NCBI RefSeq assembly: GCF_002836745.1
Contig: NZ_PJAR01000042.1
Location: forward strand, 248,001 to 312,000
Direction: 5' to 3'
Source of the DNA: Glaciecola sp. 33A
Lineage (GTDB): Bacteria; Pseudomonadota; Gammaproteobacteria; Enterobacterales; Alteromonadaceae
DNA length: 64,000 nucleotides
Under the pieces are notes generated by a model. It was given only the letters and a program-made list of their open reading frames with translations, did no database searches and had not been told where the DNA came from. The stretch's first letter is position 1. Every line of letters begins with the position of its first letter. A program made the translations under genes and the position numbers. This document shows, piece by piece, positions 17,189-26,054 of the stretch.

Positions 17189-18010
17189 TTAAAGGTCAGA
17201 CGACATTTTTACAGCTCTTGCAACAGCAGCCTGCATAGCTTTGCTTACAATCGCTTCTAAATTGTTTTCTTGGAAGGCACAAATTGCCGCGTGTGTTGTA
17301 CCGCCCTTAGATGTAACTTGGGCTCTCAGGTCACTTAATTCAAGGCTTGGATTGTGACAAATCATTTCAGCGCTGCCCAGCAGTGCTTGCTGCACAAGTA
17401 AGCGCGCGTCATTACTGTTTAATCCCATTTGTATGGCTTCATCTTGCATTGCTTGCGCAAATAAAAAGAAGTACGCAGGGCTGCTTCCGGCGGCGGCTAT
17501 TACAATGTTAATTTGGCTATCTTTTTCTACCCATAATGTTTTGCCAACATGGTCCATGATGTGCCCAACAAAGTCGCGATCAAGTTGTGCCACTGAATCA
17601 GGCGCATAGAGTCCTGTCATGCCTTTGCTGAGTGAGGATGGCGTATTAGGCATAGTGCGTACAACTTGATCGTAATTACCCAGCATCTCAATTATACGGT
17701 CGGTGGTGATACCCGCTGCAATAGACACCATAATTTTGCCATCAATTGATGTTTTTTGGATCAGGTCTGCGCAAGCTGCGGCCATGATTTGTGGTTTGAC
17801 TGACAGCATAATAACATCGCCAGCTTCGCACGCTTCGACGTTTGATTGGGTTGTATTAATACCAAAATCGTTAGTTAACGCATCTAGCTTGGGCGTCGAT
17901 GGATTTGATGCAGTGATTAGCTTGGGGTCATAACCGCCATTTACTAAACCACTAATGATACTTCTGGGCATATTACCCGCGCCAATAAAACTTAACTTAC
18001 GTGCTTGCAT
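17189..18010 (-). CDS. proC: Pyrroline-5-carboxylate reductase
   Basis: A 273-residue NAD(P)H enzyme for the last step of proline synthesis. The N-terminal Rossmann motif is FIGAGNMPRSIISGLV (about residues 8-23), with VRTMPNTPSSLSKGMTGLY near 115-133 and the C-terminal catalytic block RAQVTSKGGTTHAAI. It is the second gene of a conserved unit with yggS and yggT. Confidence 0.97.
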   Translation of the reverse strand: MQARKLSFIGAGNMPRSIISGLVNGGYDPKLITASNPSTPKLDALTNDFGINTTQSNVEACEAGDVIMLSVKPQIMAAACADLIQKTSIDGKIMVSIAAGITTDRIIEMLGNYDQVVRTMPNTPSSLSKGMTGLYAPDSVAQLDRDFVGHIMDHVGKTLWVEKDSQINIVIAAAGSSPAYFFLFAQAMQDEAIQMGLNSNDARLLVQQALLGSAEMICHNPSLELSDLRAQVTSKGGTTHAAICAFQENNLEAIVSKAMQAAVARAVKMSSDL

Positions 18011-18084
18011 ATTGCTCCTTTACATTTGTTATTAATTAATGAGTGTGCAGTCGATAGCACCAGCATTAAGCAACAGCGCTAAAA

Positions 18085-18774
18085 TTAATTGCGAGCGCCA
18101 AAAATAGCCGTACCGACCCTTACTATGGTAGAACCACATTCGATGGCGGCAGGTATATCACCACTCATGCCTATGGATAGGGTATCAAATTGTGGATACT
18201 TTTGCTGGCATGTGGCAAATAAATCCTGCACTTTTTTAAAAGAGGCCAGTTGTTCGGATTTTACTTTGCTCGCTTTTGGGATCGCCATCAAGCCTCTTAT
18301 ACTTAATTTGTTAAGTTTTTCGCAATCTGACAATAGCGGCATCAGGTCCTGCGGCAATACTCCTGCCTTTGTATCTTCGTCGTCTATATTAATTTGAATA
18401 CAGATATTCAGTGGGCTTGCGTAATTTGGGCGTTGTTCATTCAGACGTTGTGCGATTTTATAGCGATCGACTGAATGCATCCAATCAAAATTTTCTGCCA
18501 CTAAACGGCTCTTGTTTGACTGCAGTGGGCCGATAAAATGCCAAGAGACATCAGTTAAGTGCTTTAGGTCAGCTATCTTGTCGACGCCTTCTTGGACATA
18601 ATTTTCACCAAATGAACGGTGTCCGGCTTCATACGCAAGCACAATATCCGATACGGGTTTGGTTTTACTTACGGCTAACAATTTAATATTGTTCGCATCA
18701 CGACCAGCCGTTACCGCACATTGTTTTATTTGAGCACGAATGCTCAGAAGATTTTCGGCAATATGATTTGTCAT
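18085..18774 (-). CDS. yggS: PLP homeostasis protein (YggS/PLPBP)
   Basis: A 229-residue fold-type III PLP-binding protein without enzyme activity that balances vitamin B6 and amino-acid pools. The PLP lysine is in LLAVSKTKP (about residues 33-41); FGENYVQE and WHFIGPLQSNKSR are family signatures and SIGMSGD lies near the C-terminus. The ATG at 18774 is preferred over a TTG five codons upstream because it matches the family start. Divergent from pilT. Confidence 0.95.
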   Translation of the reverse strand: MTNHIAENLLSIRAQIKQCAVTAGRDANNIKLLAVSKTKPVSDIVLAYEAGHRSFGENYVQEGVDKIADLKHLTDVSWHFIGPLQSNKSRLVAENFDWMHSVDRYKIAQRLNEQRPNYASPLNICIQINIDDEDTKAGVLPQDLMPLLSDCEKLNKLSIRGLMAIPKASKVKSEQLASFKKVQDLFATCQQKYPQFDTLSIGMSGDIPAAIECGSTIVRVGTAIFGARN

Positions 18775-18860
18775 AAGTTGGTTTCTCAAATTTTAGTAAC
18801 ACAAGATTAATTATTTATATCAGCGTTCGCATCAGCAACTACTTTTTGGAGTCACCCATA

Positions 18861-19904
18861 GTGGACATTAACGAACTTCTTGCTTTCAGTGTAAGCAATA
18901 GAGCCTCAGATTTACATCTATCTGCAGGCTTACCTCCCATCATTCGTGTTGATGGTGAAATGCGTCGCCTCAATATCAATGAGCTAACTCACGAAGAAGT
19001 GCATGAGTTAATTTTCAGCATTATGAATGACAAACAACGCAAAGAATACGAAGAAAACCTAGAATGCGATTTTTCTTTTGAAATAAAAGATTTATCTCGC
19101 TTTAGGGTCAACGCCTTCGTGCAAAACCGTGGCGCGGCTGCCGTGTTGCGAACAATTCCAAGTGATATTCTAACACTGGACCAGTTAGGTGCACCGGAAA
19201 TTTTTAAACAAATAATTAATCAACCGACCGGTATCATACTTGTTACAGGAGCCACAGGCTCAGGTAAAAGTACGACACTGGCAGCAATGGTAGACTATAT
19301 TAATACGCACAAACGCGAGCATATTCTTACCATTGAAGACCCGATAGAATTTGTACATAAAAACAAAATGTGCGTGATGAATCAGCGTGAAGTTCATCGC
19401 GATACGCATAGTTTTAACAATGCACTGCGTTCCGCATTGCGTGAAGATCCTGATGTTATTTTAGTGGGTGAATTACGAGATTTAGAAACCATTCGTCTAG
19501 CAATATCGGCTGCGGAAACTGGCCACCTCGTATTTGGTACACTGCACACTAACTCAGCACCAAAAACGATTGACCGTATTATTGATGTATTCCCTGCTGA
19601 AGAAAAATCAATGGTGCGTTCAATGTTGTCTGAATCATTGCGTGCGGTAGTTTCACAAACTTTATTGAAAAAAGTGGGTGGTGGTCGAGTTGCTGCGCAT
19701 GAGATTATGATTGGTATACCCGCGATCAGAAACCTTATTCGTGAAGACAAAGTGCCACAAATGTATTCTGTGATCCAAACCGGACATCAGCACGGCATGC
19801 AAACCATGGATCAGTGTTTACAACGTCTGGTTGCAAAGGGTGTTATCTCAGCCAACGATGCCGCCGCTAAGTCGATAGATAAATCGCCATCCATTGGTAT
19901 GTAA
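18861..19904 (+). CDS. pilT: Type IV pilus retraction ATPase PilT
   Basis: A 347-residue secretion ATPase that depolymerises type IV pili for twitching and DNA uptake. Walker A GATGSGKST (about residues 130-138), Asp box HILTIEDPIEFVH, Walker B DVILVGELRDLETI and His box GHLVFGTLHTNSA are all present. The GTG at 18861 (after TGGAG, 9 bases) gives the standard N-terminus DINELLAFSVSNRASDLHLSAG. A TTG five codons upstream is less likely. pilU follows 19 bp later. The pilus fibre genes are not in this window. Confidence 0.96.
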   Translation: MDINELLAFSVSNRASDLHLSAGLPPIIRVDGEMRRLNINELTHEEVHELIFSIMNDKQRKEYEENLECDFSFEIKDLSRFRVNAFVQNRGAAAVLRTIPSDILTLDQLGAPEIFKQIINQPTGIILVTGATGSGKSTTLAAMVDYINTHKREHILTIEDPIEFVHKNKMCVMNQREVHRDTHSFNNALRSALREDPDVILVGELRDLETIRLAISAAETGHLVFGTLHTNSAPKTIDRIIDVFPAEEKSMVRSMLSESLRAVVSQTLLKKVGGGRVAAHEIMIGIPAIRNLIREDKVPQMYSVIQTGHQHGMQTMDQCLQRLVAKGVISANDAAAKSIDKSPSIGM

Positions 19905-19923
19905 GTAAAGTAGAGGATTAAGT

Positions 19924-21039
19924 ATGTTAAGTTTACACCAGTGTTTAGAAGATATGGTTGTGCATGGTGCCTCGGATTTGTTTATTACGGTAGGCATGCC
20001 AGTAAGCGCTAAAATTAATGGGCGTATGACGCCATTAACGGCAATGAATTTAACTGAGCCAGAGGCGCTCGAACTCGTACATGATACAATGAGTCAAAAG
20101 CAACAGCAGGCATTTGTTGCAGAAAAAGAATGTAATTTTGCGATTTCGATAGAAGGTGTTGGCCGTTTCAGATGCAGTGCCTTTTGGCAACGCGATCAAC
20201 CAGGTATGGTCATTCGTCGTATTGTAACGCAAATTCCAAACCCAGATGAACTGGGTTTACCTCCCATTCTTAAAAATATCATCATGTCTAAAAAAGGCTT
20301 GGTGTTATTTGTTGGTGGCACGGGTACAGGTAAGTCAACATCGCTTGCTGCTCTCATTGGTCATAGAAATCAGCATTCTCATGGGCATATATTGACCATT
20401 GAGGATCCGATTGAATTTGTTCATGAGCATAATAACTGTGTCGTCACGCAGCGCGAAGTTGGTATCGATACGCATACTTTTAATGATGCTTTGAAGAGTT
20501 CGCTGCGTCAGGCTCCGGATGTTATTTTAATTGGTGAAATCCGCTCCATGGAAACCATGGAATATGCCATGTCGTTTGCTGATACAGGGCACTTATGTGT
20601 TGCTACTTTGCATGCAAATAATGCAAACCAGGCAATTGAACGTATTATGCATTTGGCTCCTCAAAATATGCATCAGAAGCTACGTTTCGATTTAAGTCAA
20701 AACATTAGAGCGATTGTAGCTCAGCAACTAGTTCAGACTATTGATGGTAAGGGCAGAGTTGCTGCGATAGAAGTGCTACTGAACACGCCATTAGTGTCAG
20801 ATTTGATCCAGCGAAATGAAATTGGTATGTTAAAAGAAGCGATGGTGAAGGGCAAAGAGCAGGGTATGCAAAGCTTTGATATGGCGCTTTATACATTATA
20901 CAAAGAAAACCGTATTTCTGAAGAGCAAGCCATGCATAACGCCGACTCTGCAAATGACTTACGCTTAATGATAAAGCTTGATAGCCAAGAGGGTAGTGGC
21001 CTTGGTAGTTTGAGCAATGTGTCGATAGACATGGGCTAG
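19924..21039 (+). CDS. pilU: PilT-like accessory retraction ATPase PilU
   Basis: A 371-residue PilT paralog with GGTGTGKST (about residues 132-140), HILTIEDPIEFVH, DVILIGEIRSMETMEYAMSF and HLCVATLHANNANQAIER. PilU works with PilT to raise retraction force. Its typical Q-rich C-terminal extension follows the ATPase core. It is co-transcribed with pilT; a strong terminator follows. Confidence 0.95.
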   Translation: MLSLHQCLEDMVVHGASDLFITVGMPVSAKINGRMTPLTAMNLTEPEALELVHDTMSQKQQQAFVAEKECNFAISIEGVGRFRCSAFWQRDQPGMVIRRIVTQIPNPDELGLPPILKNIIMSKKGLVLFVGGTGTGKSTSLAALIGHRNQHSHGHILTIEDPIEFVHEHNNCVVTQREVGIDTHTFNDALKSSLRQAPDVILIGEIRSMETMEYAMSFADTGHLCVATLHANNANQAIERIMHLAPQNMHQKLRFDLSQNIRAIVAQQLVQTIDGKGRVAAIEVLLNTPLVSDLIQRNEIGMLKEAMVKGKEQGMQSFDMALYTLYKENRISEEQAMHNADSANDLRLMIKLDSQEGSGLGSLSNVSIDMG

Positions 21040-21080
21040 GCTGCCTAGGAACAGTCGCTATTTGACTGCTAGCATTTGAT

Positions 21081-21110
21081 AAACCCCGCTCTTAGCGGGG
21101 TTTATCGTTT
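21081..21110 (+). terminator. Terminator after pilTU
   Basis: Ten-base arms AAACCCCGCT / AGCGGGGTTT (21081-21090, 21094-21103) with a 3-base loop and a following T-rich tail. The stop codon of a small opposite-strand frame (21092-21241) lies in the loop. Confidence 0.85.
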
Positions 21111-21241
21111 AGTTTTGCCTGCTCTACCGCGTAACACTGCTGGTCGCCGTAGTAATTATCTTTAAAGTTACACACTTGTATACTCTGTTTTTGTTTGCTC
21201 AGTAAAAGACGCTGGCTTAGCTGAATGATGATATTATGCAT
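21092..21241 (-). CDS. Putative 49-residue protein, unknown
   Basis: ATG at 21241 preceded by an AAGGA ribosome site 7 bases away, stop inside the pilTU terminator loop. The product starts with a short hydrophobic run (HNIIIQLSQRLLL) and has two cysteines in a polar C-terminal half (VCNFKDNYYGDQQCYAVEQAK), a pattern that looks like coding sequence. No family recognised. It would use the same hairpin as terminator in the reverse sense. Moderate doubt remains because of its length. Confidence 0.45.
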   Translation of the reverse strand: MHNIIIQLSQRLLLSKQKQSIQVCNFKDNYYGDQQCYAVEQAKLNDKPR

Positions 21242-21534
21242 GTTACGTTCCTTAGTGCGCTTAAAATAATGGCGCTTAAAATAAATTTCTATTTATTCGT
21301 GAGTGACAGTCTCTGCCATTTCCGTTTATGTTTGTTTATAAGCAAATAATAGAGCGTATTCATAATTATTAAAAACGATAAAAACCAATCGTTCTAATCG
21401 GTTTTTATGATTATTCTGTTGTATCGGCAACAAAAGCACGTAGTCATATTTTTAATCCACGATCCGTCTGCTATGCAATAGTGCATTGATATAAGTAGAT
21501 GTGAAAATGGAAATAGTTTATCAAAGGGGATTTA
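21242..21534. other. Intergenic: 13-bp direct repeat and an AT-rich hairpin
   Basis: GCGCTTAAAATAA occurs at 21257-21269 and 21272-21284, just upstream of the small reverse-strand gene and possibly its operator. A hairpin with 9-bp arms ATAAAAACC / GGTTTTTAT (21378-21386, 21400-21408) lies further right. No gene is seen. Confidence 0.4.
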
Positions 21535-21876
21535 ATGCAGAGATTTTTTCGTCATCATGATCGCTTTCATGTCTATCAAGTCAAAAGTATTTTAGATGAT
21601 GCTGGTATTCCTTGTTTTGTAAAAAATGAACTAGTACAAGGCGCTATTGGCGAAATACCGCCGATGGATTCTGAACCTGAAATTTGGCTTCAAGATAGCG
21701 AATGGCAGTCTAAAGCACAAAAAATACTAGATAGTTTTTATCAAGAACAGGCCGCTATAAGTGCTGACAATAAAAATGATTGGGCATGTGCGCATTGTGG
21801 ACAAATGAATGAGTTTCAGTTTGCAATTTGTTGGAAGTGCCAAGAGCCCAGAGTTAAGGACACCGGTCAATCATAG
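21535..21876 (+). CDS. DUF2007 protein with C-terminal zinc ribbon
   Basis: A 113-residue protein. Residues 1-70 match DUF2007 (putative signal-transducing, ACT-like): the pattern HVYQVKSILDDAGIPCFVKNE and EIWLQDSEWQSKA. Residues 83-104 form a zinc ribbon with CAHCGQMN and CWKCQEPR. Such proteins are common single genes next to ruvX and are uncharacterised. Convergent with ruvX. Confidence 0.75.
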   Translation: MQRFFRHHDRFHVYQVKSILDDAGIPCFVKNELVQGAIGEIPPMDSEPEIWLQDSEWQSKAQKILDSFYQEQAAISADNKNDWACAHCGQMNEFQFAICWKCQEPRVKDTGQS

Positions 21877-21901
21877 TGTAAGGTCAGAATTTATCTGGTT
21901 T

Positions 21902-22348
21902 TTAGTTATTTTGGTTATTTTGGTTATTTTGGTATTGCGCGATAACCCAGCTCTCGTAAATTAAACAAGCTGAAACGCTATCTACTTTTTCTTTGCTTAG
22001 CTTCTTAAACCCACCTAATTCAAATAAACGTGCTTTTGCATCTACAGTGCTTAAGCGTTCATCAAACGTATGCACTGGGAGGCCGAACCGGCCATGTAAG
22101 CGATTGGCAAACTTTCTAGCGCGTTGCGTTATTTCTTGTTCAGTACCATCCATATTCAATGGTAAACCGACCAATAGGTTATCGGGTTGCCATTCGGCAA
22201 ATACGTCCGCAATGGTCTGCCAATTTGGTATGCCATCATTTGCTCTTAATGCAAACAAAGGAGACGCCGTTCCTGTTATTGTTTGACCAACCGCCACGCC
22301 AATGCTTTTGACACCGTAATCAAATGCAATGGTGGTATTGTTTTTCAT
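21902..22348 (-). CDS. ruvX: Holliday junction resolvase-like protein RuvX/YqgF
   Basis: A 148-residue RNase H-fold nuclease of the YqgF family, implicated in 16S rRNA processing or recombination. Motifs: [14 protein letters not shown] (residues 9-22, catalytic Asp), [14 protein letters not shown] and [15 protein letters not shown]. The C-terminus ends in an unusual [10 protein letters not shown] tail encoded by three tandem copies of a 9-base unit (21906-21932), probably a slippage product. It starts directly after the yqgE stop and ends the rsmE-gshB-yqgE-ruvX operon. Confidence 0.93.
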   Translation of the reverse strand: MKNNTTIAFDYGVKSIGVAVGQTITGTASPLFALRANDGIPNWQTIADVFAEWQPDNLLVGLPLNMDGTEQEITQRARKFANRLHGRFGLPVHTFDERLSTVDAKARLFELGGFKKLSKEKVDSVSACLIYESWVIAQYQNNQNNQNN

Positions 22349-22939
22349 TTAAGCATGACCGATTTCTTGAGTCAGTTGCCAAACATCCACGCCTAACTTG
22401 TTAACGGCGGCTCGCCATTTTGAATGCACAGGCGTGTTGAATAAGAGATCGTCATCAGCCTCTACGGTGAGCCAAACATTCTCTTGTAGTTCTTGTTCCA
22501 GTTGTCCCGGTTCCCAGCCTGCATGACCAAGCGCGATAAGCGCTTTTCCCGGGCCTAAATCGTTTCCTATAACAGCTAAAATATCTTTAGAAGTTGTGAC
22601 CATTATCGCAGGTGTGAGGGCAACACTAGAACTCCAGCCTGCTTGAGATTCATGCAAAATAAAACCTCTATCTTGATGCATTGGCCCACCACAAAGTACG
22701 ATTTGTTGGCTTTTGTTGTCTTCTACTATCGCGTGCTCATCGGCTTGCGAAATTAGTTCCTGAAACGTCATTGTTGAGGGAAGGTTGATAACAATACCCA
22801 TTGCTCCTTCTGTATTGTGCTCGCAAACATAAATAACGGTACGCTCAAAAAAGCCGTCTTCTAGAGAAGGCATAGCAACCAATAAATGATTTTTTAAGCC
22901 GTTTTCTAATCTATTATCCAGCGTCTTTATGTTTTTCAT
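22349..22939 (-). CDS. yqgE: YqgE/AlgH family protein
   Basis: A 196-residue DUF179 protein. Conserved features are HLLVAMPSLEDGFFERTVIYVCEH (residues 18-41, in two parts), GAMGIVINLP, LCGGPMHQDRGFILH and ALGHAGWEPGQLEQEL. The family is linked to alginate regulation in Pseudomonas by name but its molecular role is unknown. Position between gshB and ruvX is the conserved gammaproteobacterial order. Confidence 0.94.
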   Translation of the reverse strand: MKNIKTLDNRLENGLKNHLLVAMPSLEDGFFERTVIYVCEHNTEGAMGIVINLPSTMTFQELISQADEHAIVEDNKSQQIVLCGGPMHQDRGFILHESQAGWSSSVALTPAIMVTTSKDILAVIGNDLGPGKALIALGHAGWEPGQLEQELQENVWLTVEADDDLLFNTPVHSKWRAAVNKLGVDVWQLTQEIGHA

Positions 22940-22956
22940 TTATCTTAGCTACTTCT

Positions 22957-23904
22957 TTATTGAATTCGTTTTTCGATAGCATCAAATAAGATACCGCAAA
23001 TGTTAATGTCGTATGCACCCTCTATCTCTTTTACGCACGTTGGGCTGGTAATATTAATTTCAGTTACTTTATTGCCAATGACATCAAGGCCGACAAACAA
23101 CAAACCCTGGACAGATAAATTCTCTGCTATTTTATTAGCGATCGCAAAGTCCGATTCTGATAACGGCTGAGGTCGTCCTGTTCCACCTGCAGCTAAATTA
23201 CCGCGGGTCTCGTTTTTCGCAGGAAGTCTCGCTAAAGCATAAGGAATAACTTGACCGTCGACAATCAAAATACGCTTATCGCCGTCTTTTATTTCAGGTA
23301 AATATTCTTGAAACATGGCATATCTAGTGCCTAGCTCAGTGAGTGTTTCAATGATGACACCTAGGTTATTACCATCTTCTTTGACTCTAAAAATAGACGC
23401 GCCGCCCATGCCATCAAGTGGTTTACAAATGATATCTCTATGCTTCGCGTGAAATGCTTTAATTAATTTACTGTTACTGGTAACCAGGGTGTCAGGAATA
23501 AGGTCTGGGAAGCACGAGGTAAATAACTTTTCATTAAAATCTCGCAACGCCGAGGCTTTGTTGACCACTAAGCAGCCAAGATTTTCTGCCAGTTCAAAAA
23601 TTTGCGTTGCGTACAAAAATTCACTATCAAAAGGCGGATCTTTGCGCATCAACAAGGTATCTAATTCACCCAAACAAATATCTTGCTCTGACTCGAAAGT
23701 ATACCAGTTGGCATTATCGTTCTGAACACGCAGCTTTTTGCTAGTAGCACGAGGCTCACCATTTAAAATATAAAGGTCACCCATTTCGATATAGTGCAGC
23801 TCGTATCCGCGTTTTTGCGCCTCGGTCAGCATAGCAAAACTGGTGTCTTTTTTGATATTGATGGCAGAAATTGGGTCCATCACAATGCCAAGTTTAATTG
23901 TCAT
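22957..23904 (-). CDS. gshB: Glutathione synthetase
   Basis: A 315-residue ATP-grasp enzyme that adds glycine to gamma-glutamylcysteine. The N-terminus has LGIVMDPISAINIKKDTSFAML, followed by LMRKDPPFDSEF, the ATP-grasp loop KPLDGMGGASIFRV (about residues 157-170) and INITSPTCVKEIE near the C-terminus. Typical length. It is followed after 17 bp by yqgE. Confidence 0.97.
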   Translation of the reverse strand: MTIKLGIVMDPISAINIKKDTSFAMLTEAQKRGYELHYIEMGDLYILNGEPRATSKKLRVQNDNANWYTFESEQDICLGELDTLLMRKDPPFDSEFLYATQIFELAENLGCLVVNKASALRDFNEKLFTSCFPDLIPDTLVTSNSKLIKAFHAKHRDIICKPLDGMGGASIFRVKEDGNNLGVIIETLTELGTRYAMFQEYLPEIKDGDKRILIVDGQVIPYALARLPAKNETRGNLAAGGTGRPQPLSESDFAIANKIAENLSVQGLLFVGLDVIGNKVTEINITSPTCVKEIEGAYDINICGILFDAIEKRIQ

Positions 23905-23963
23905 AAGCTTATTGGTCTCTTGTCTTTGGTTTAGATGTTGTTACTGAGTCACTCAATTTCAAG

Positions 23964-24692
23964 CTACAGGTCACCAAATAATGCCTGCATTATAGAAATA
24001 CTAGCTAAAGTAGCAGTTTCTGTACGCAAAATACGAGGGCCTAAATTAACCGAATCAAAGCCGGTTTGTTCACAAGTATATACTTCTTGTTCAGAGAGTC
24101 CCCCTTCGGGACCAATTAATAGCCTAAAACCGTGTACAGGTCTGGTTAAGCTCGACATATATTTGCTACTCCCAGGCGTGAGCATGACTTTTTTCTGCTC
24201 TGTAGATTGACCTAGCCATTTATTCAATGAGACAGGTTGATGCAACGTTGGTAAGACATTGCGGCCCGATTGTTCACAAGCTGAGATGATTATTTTTTGC
24301 CATTGTTGGTGTTTCTTTTGCCATCTGTCAGCTGACAGTTTGACCGCACAGCGCTCAGTAATGACCGGCGTTATTTCGGTGACTCCAAGTTCAACCGATT
24401 TTTGTAATGCAAAATCCATTCGGTCGCCCTTTGACACGCCTTGAGCTAGGTGAATATTTAATGGAGATTCACTGCGCATTGACAGTTGCGAATTGACAAT
24501 AGCAAGAACTTGTTTCTTGTTAATGCTCAATACTTCCGCACTGTACTCATTGCCATCACCATTGAAAAGGACGATGGGATCACCTTGTTTTAAGCGTAAT
24601 ACGGTGTTGATGTAATGGCTGAGTTGCGAGTCGAGCTCAATTTCGTCATCAACTTGCAAAGGCAGAGGTGTGTAAAAACGGGAAATTTGCAT
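23964..24692 (-). CDS. rsmE: 16S rRNA m3U1498 methyltransferase
   Basis: A 242-residue SPOUT-class enzyme methylating U1498 of 16S rRNA. The SAM-binding knot is LLIGPEGGLSEQEV followed by LGPRILRTETA. The ATG at 24692 gives the family start MQISRFY; the in-frame upstream 14 residues are not typical. First gene of the rsmE-gshB-yqgE-ruvX set. Confidence 0.95.
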   Translation of the reverse strand: MQISRFYTPLPLQVDDEIELDSQLSHYINTVLRLKQGDPIVLFNGDGNEYSAEVLSINKKQVLAIVNSQLSMRSESPLNIHLAQGVSKGDRMDFALQKSVELGVTEITPVITERCAVKLSADRWQKKHQQWQKIIISACEQSGRNVLPTLHQPVSLNKWLGQSTEQKKVMLTPGSSKYMSSLTRPVHGFRLLIGPEGGLSEQEVYTCEQTGFDSVNLGPRILRTETATLASISIMQALFGDL

Positions 24693-24891
24693 AATGTTTA
24701 TAATAACAAAGAAGTCATCGCTCGATCCTATCACAACATTTTTATTAGCGATGTTTTATAAATTATTTTAGAAGCGCAAAGGTGTACTGTTGTGATTGCA
24801 ATGTCACCAATTTAATCGAATTTATGGCCATTTGATTTGGGGATTTCTATTCTGCGTTTAGGGCTGTTGATACGGTAATGAGCATTGACAA

Positions 24892-24940
24892 TTTTTCTGC
24901 CTCTTTTTTCTGCCTCTTTTTCTGCCTCTTTTTCTGCCTC
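24892..24940. repeat. Tandem 12-13 bp repeat (TTTTTCTGCCTC)
   Basis: Four copies at 24892-24903, 24904-24916 (one extra T), 24917-24928 and 24929-24940. On the reverse strand it lies in a 63-codon frame (24812-25003) encoding KEAEKEAEKEAEKRG, which otherwise lacks features of a real gene. Likely a slippage-prone tract in the rsmE-mscS gap. Confidence 0.6.
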
Positions 24941-25130
24941 TTTATTGGTAAAGTCCAAGTAAGCTGATAATGATAGAAAACATAAGTCAACATTATAATT
25001 CACAGCAATAAAAATACTGATTATTTACTCATTGTTTGTTTTATATTCGATAGATGCTATTTTTGCTGGCGGTTTGCTGTAAATTATTGCAAACAAAACT
25101 AAAAATAAAAAACCACATAGGATCTGTACC

Positions 25131-25949
25131 ATGTTTGATTTTACTCAAGAAGATATGATGAAGTACCTTGATGATTACATTATTCCATTCGCAATCAACA
25201 TTGCTATGGCGCTTGTTATTTATGTCATTGGTAGGTTTATTGTCAACATTTTGGTGTCTGCTTTTGGTAAGGTAATGGCGAAATCGAAATACGATGAAAT
25301 GTTGATCAATTTTCTTAAATCGATTGTCAAAGCGATATTAATGCTGTTTGTTATCATCGCCTCTCTTAACCAGTTGGGCATTAATACGACATCAATAGCC
25401 GCAATTCTCGCTGCTGCTGGTTTAGCCATCGGTTTATCCCTGCAGAGTTCGTTACAGAACTTCGCTGCAGGAGTCATGTTATTAGTATTTAGGCCTTTCA
25501 AAAAGGGTGATTATATAGACGCAGGCGGTGTTGCCGGTTCAGTAACTAGTATTGGCGTATTCTCTACCATTATGAATACACCGGACAATAAAGAAATTAT
25601 TGTTCCAAATGGCAATATTTATGGCGGCAACATTATCAATTTCTCTGCAAAAGACACACGTCGAGTAGACATGAAGTTTGGTATTGGATATGGCGACGAT
25701 TTATTACTTGCCAAAAAGCTACTAGAAGAAATGGTCGCAGCTGATGAGCGTATTTTGGCTGAACCTGCTCCTCAAATTGCCGTTGCTGAACTAGGCGATA
25801 GCAGTGTTAACTTTGTTGTGCGCCCTTGGGTTAATTCAAGCGATTACTGGGGGGTGATGTTTGACTTCACCGAAGCGGTTAAATTACGTTTTGACGCTGA
25901 AGGTATCTCAATTCCATTTCCACAAATGGACGTGCACGTACACAAGTAA
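25131..25949 (+). CDS. mscS: Small-conductance mechanosensitive channel
   Basis: A 272-residue inner-membrane channel that opens under hypo-osmotic stress. Three hydrophobic helices occupy about residues 15-115; the pore helix is Ala/Gly-rich (ILAAAGLAIGLSLQSSLQNFAAG, in two parts near 88-110). The cytosolic beta domain starts with RPFKKGDYIDAGGVAGSV and contains VPNGNIYGGNIINFS. Length agrees with E. coli MscS (286). Stands alone, followed by a strong terminator. Confidence 0.95.
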   Translation: MFDFTQEDMMKYLDDYIIPFAINIAMALVIYVIGRFIVNILVSAFGKVMAKSKYDEMLINFLKSIVKAILMLFVIIASLNQLGINTTSIAAILAAAGLAIGLSLQSSLQNFAAGVMLLVFRPFKKGDYIDAGGVAGSVTSIGVFSTIMNTPDNKEIIVPNGNIYGGNIINFSAKDTRRVDMKFGIGYGDDLLLAKKLLEEMVAADERILAEPAPQIAVAELGDSSVNFVVRPWVNSSDYWGVMFDFTEAVKLRFDAEGISIPFPQMDVHVHK

Positions 25950-25975
25950 CATTCAATGTAATTAACTATGTAGAC

Positions 25976-26047
25976 AAGGCCTGATGAAGTGCCTCCCGAA
26001 AGTGCGATAAAACCTTTCAGAGTCAAGTCATCAAAGGCCTTTTTTTA
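25976..26047. terminator. Bidirectional terminator between mscS and the M48 protease gene
   Basis: Arms AAGGCCTGATGA (25976-25987) and TCATCAAAGGCCTT (26028-26041), with a T run to the right. Convergent genes on both sides. Confidence 0.7.
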
Positions 26048-26054
26048 TTTGTAA

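Noticed and set aside
24812-25003. 63-codon reverse frame with KEAEKEAEKEAEK repeats
   Set aside because: Its apparent coding signal comes from the 12-bp tandem repeat; no ribosome site or homologous look outside it.
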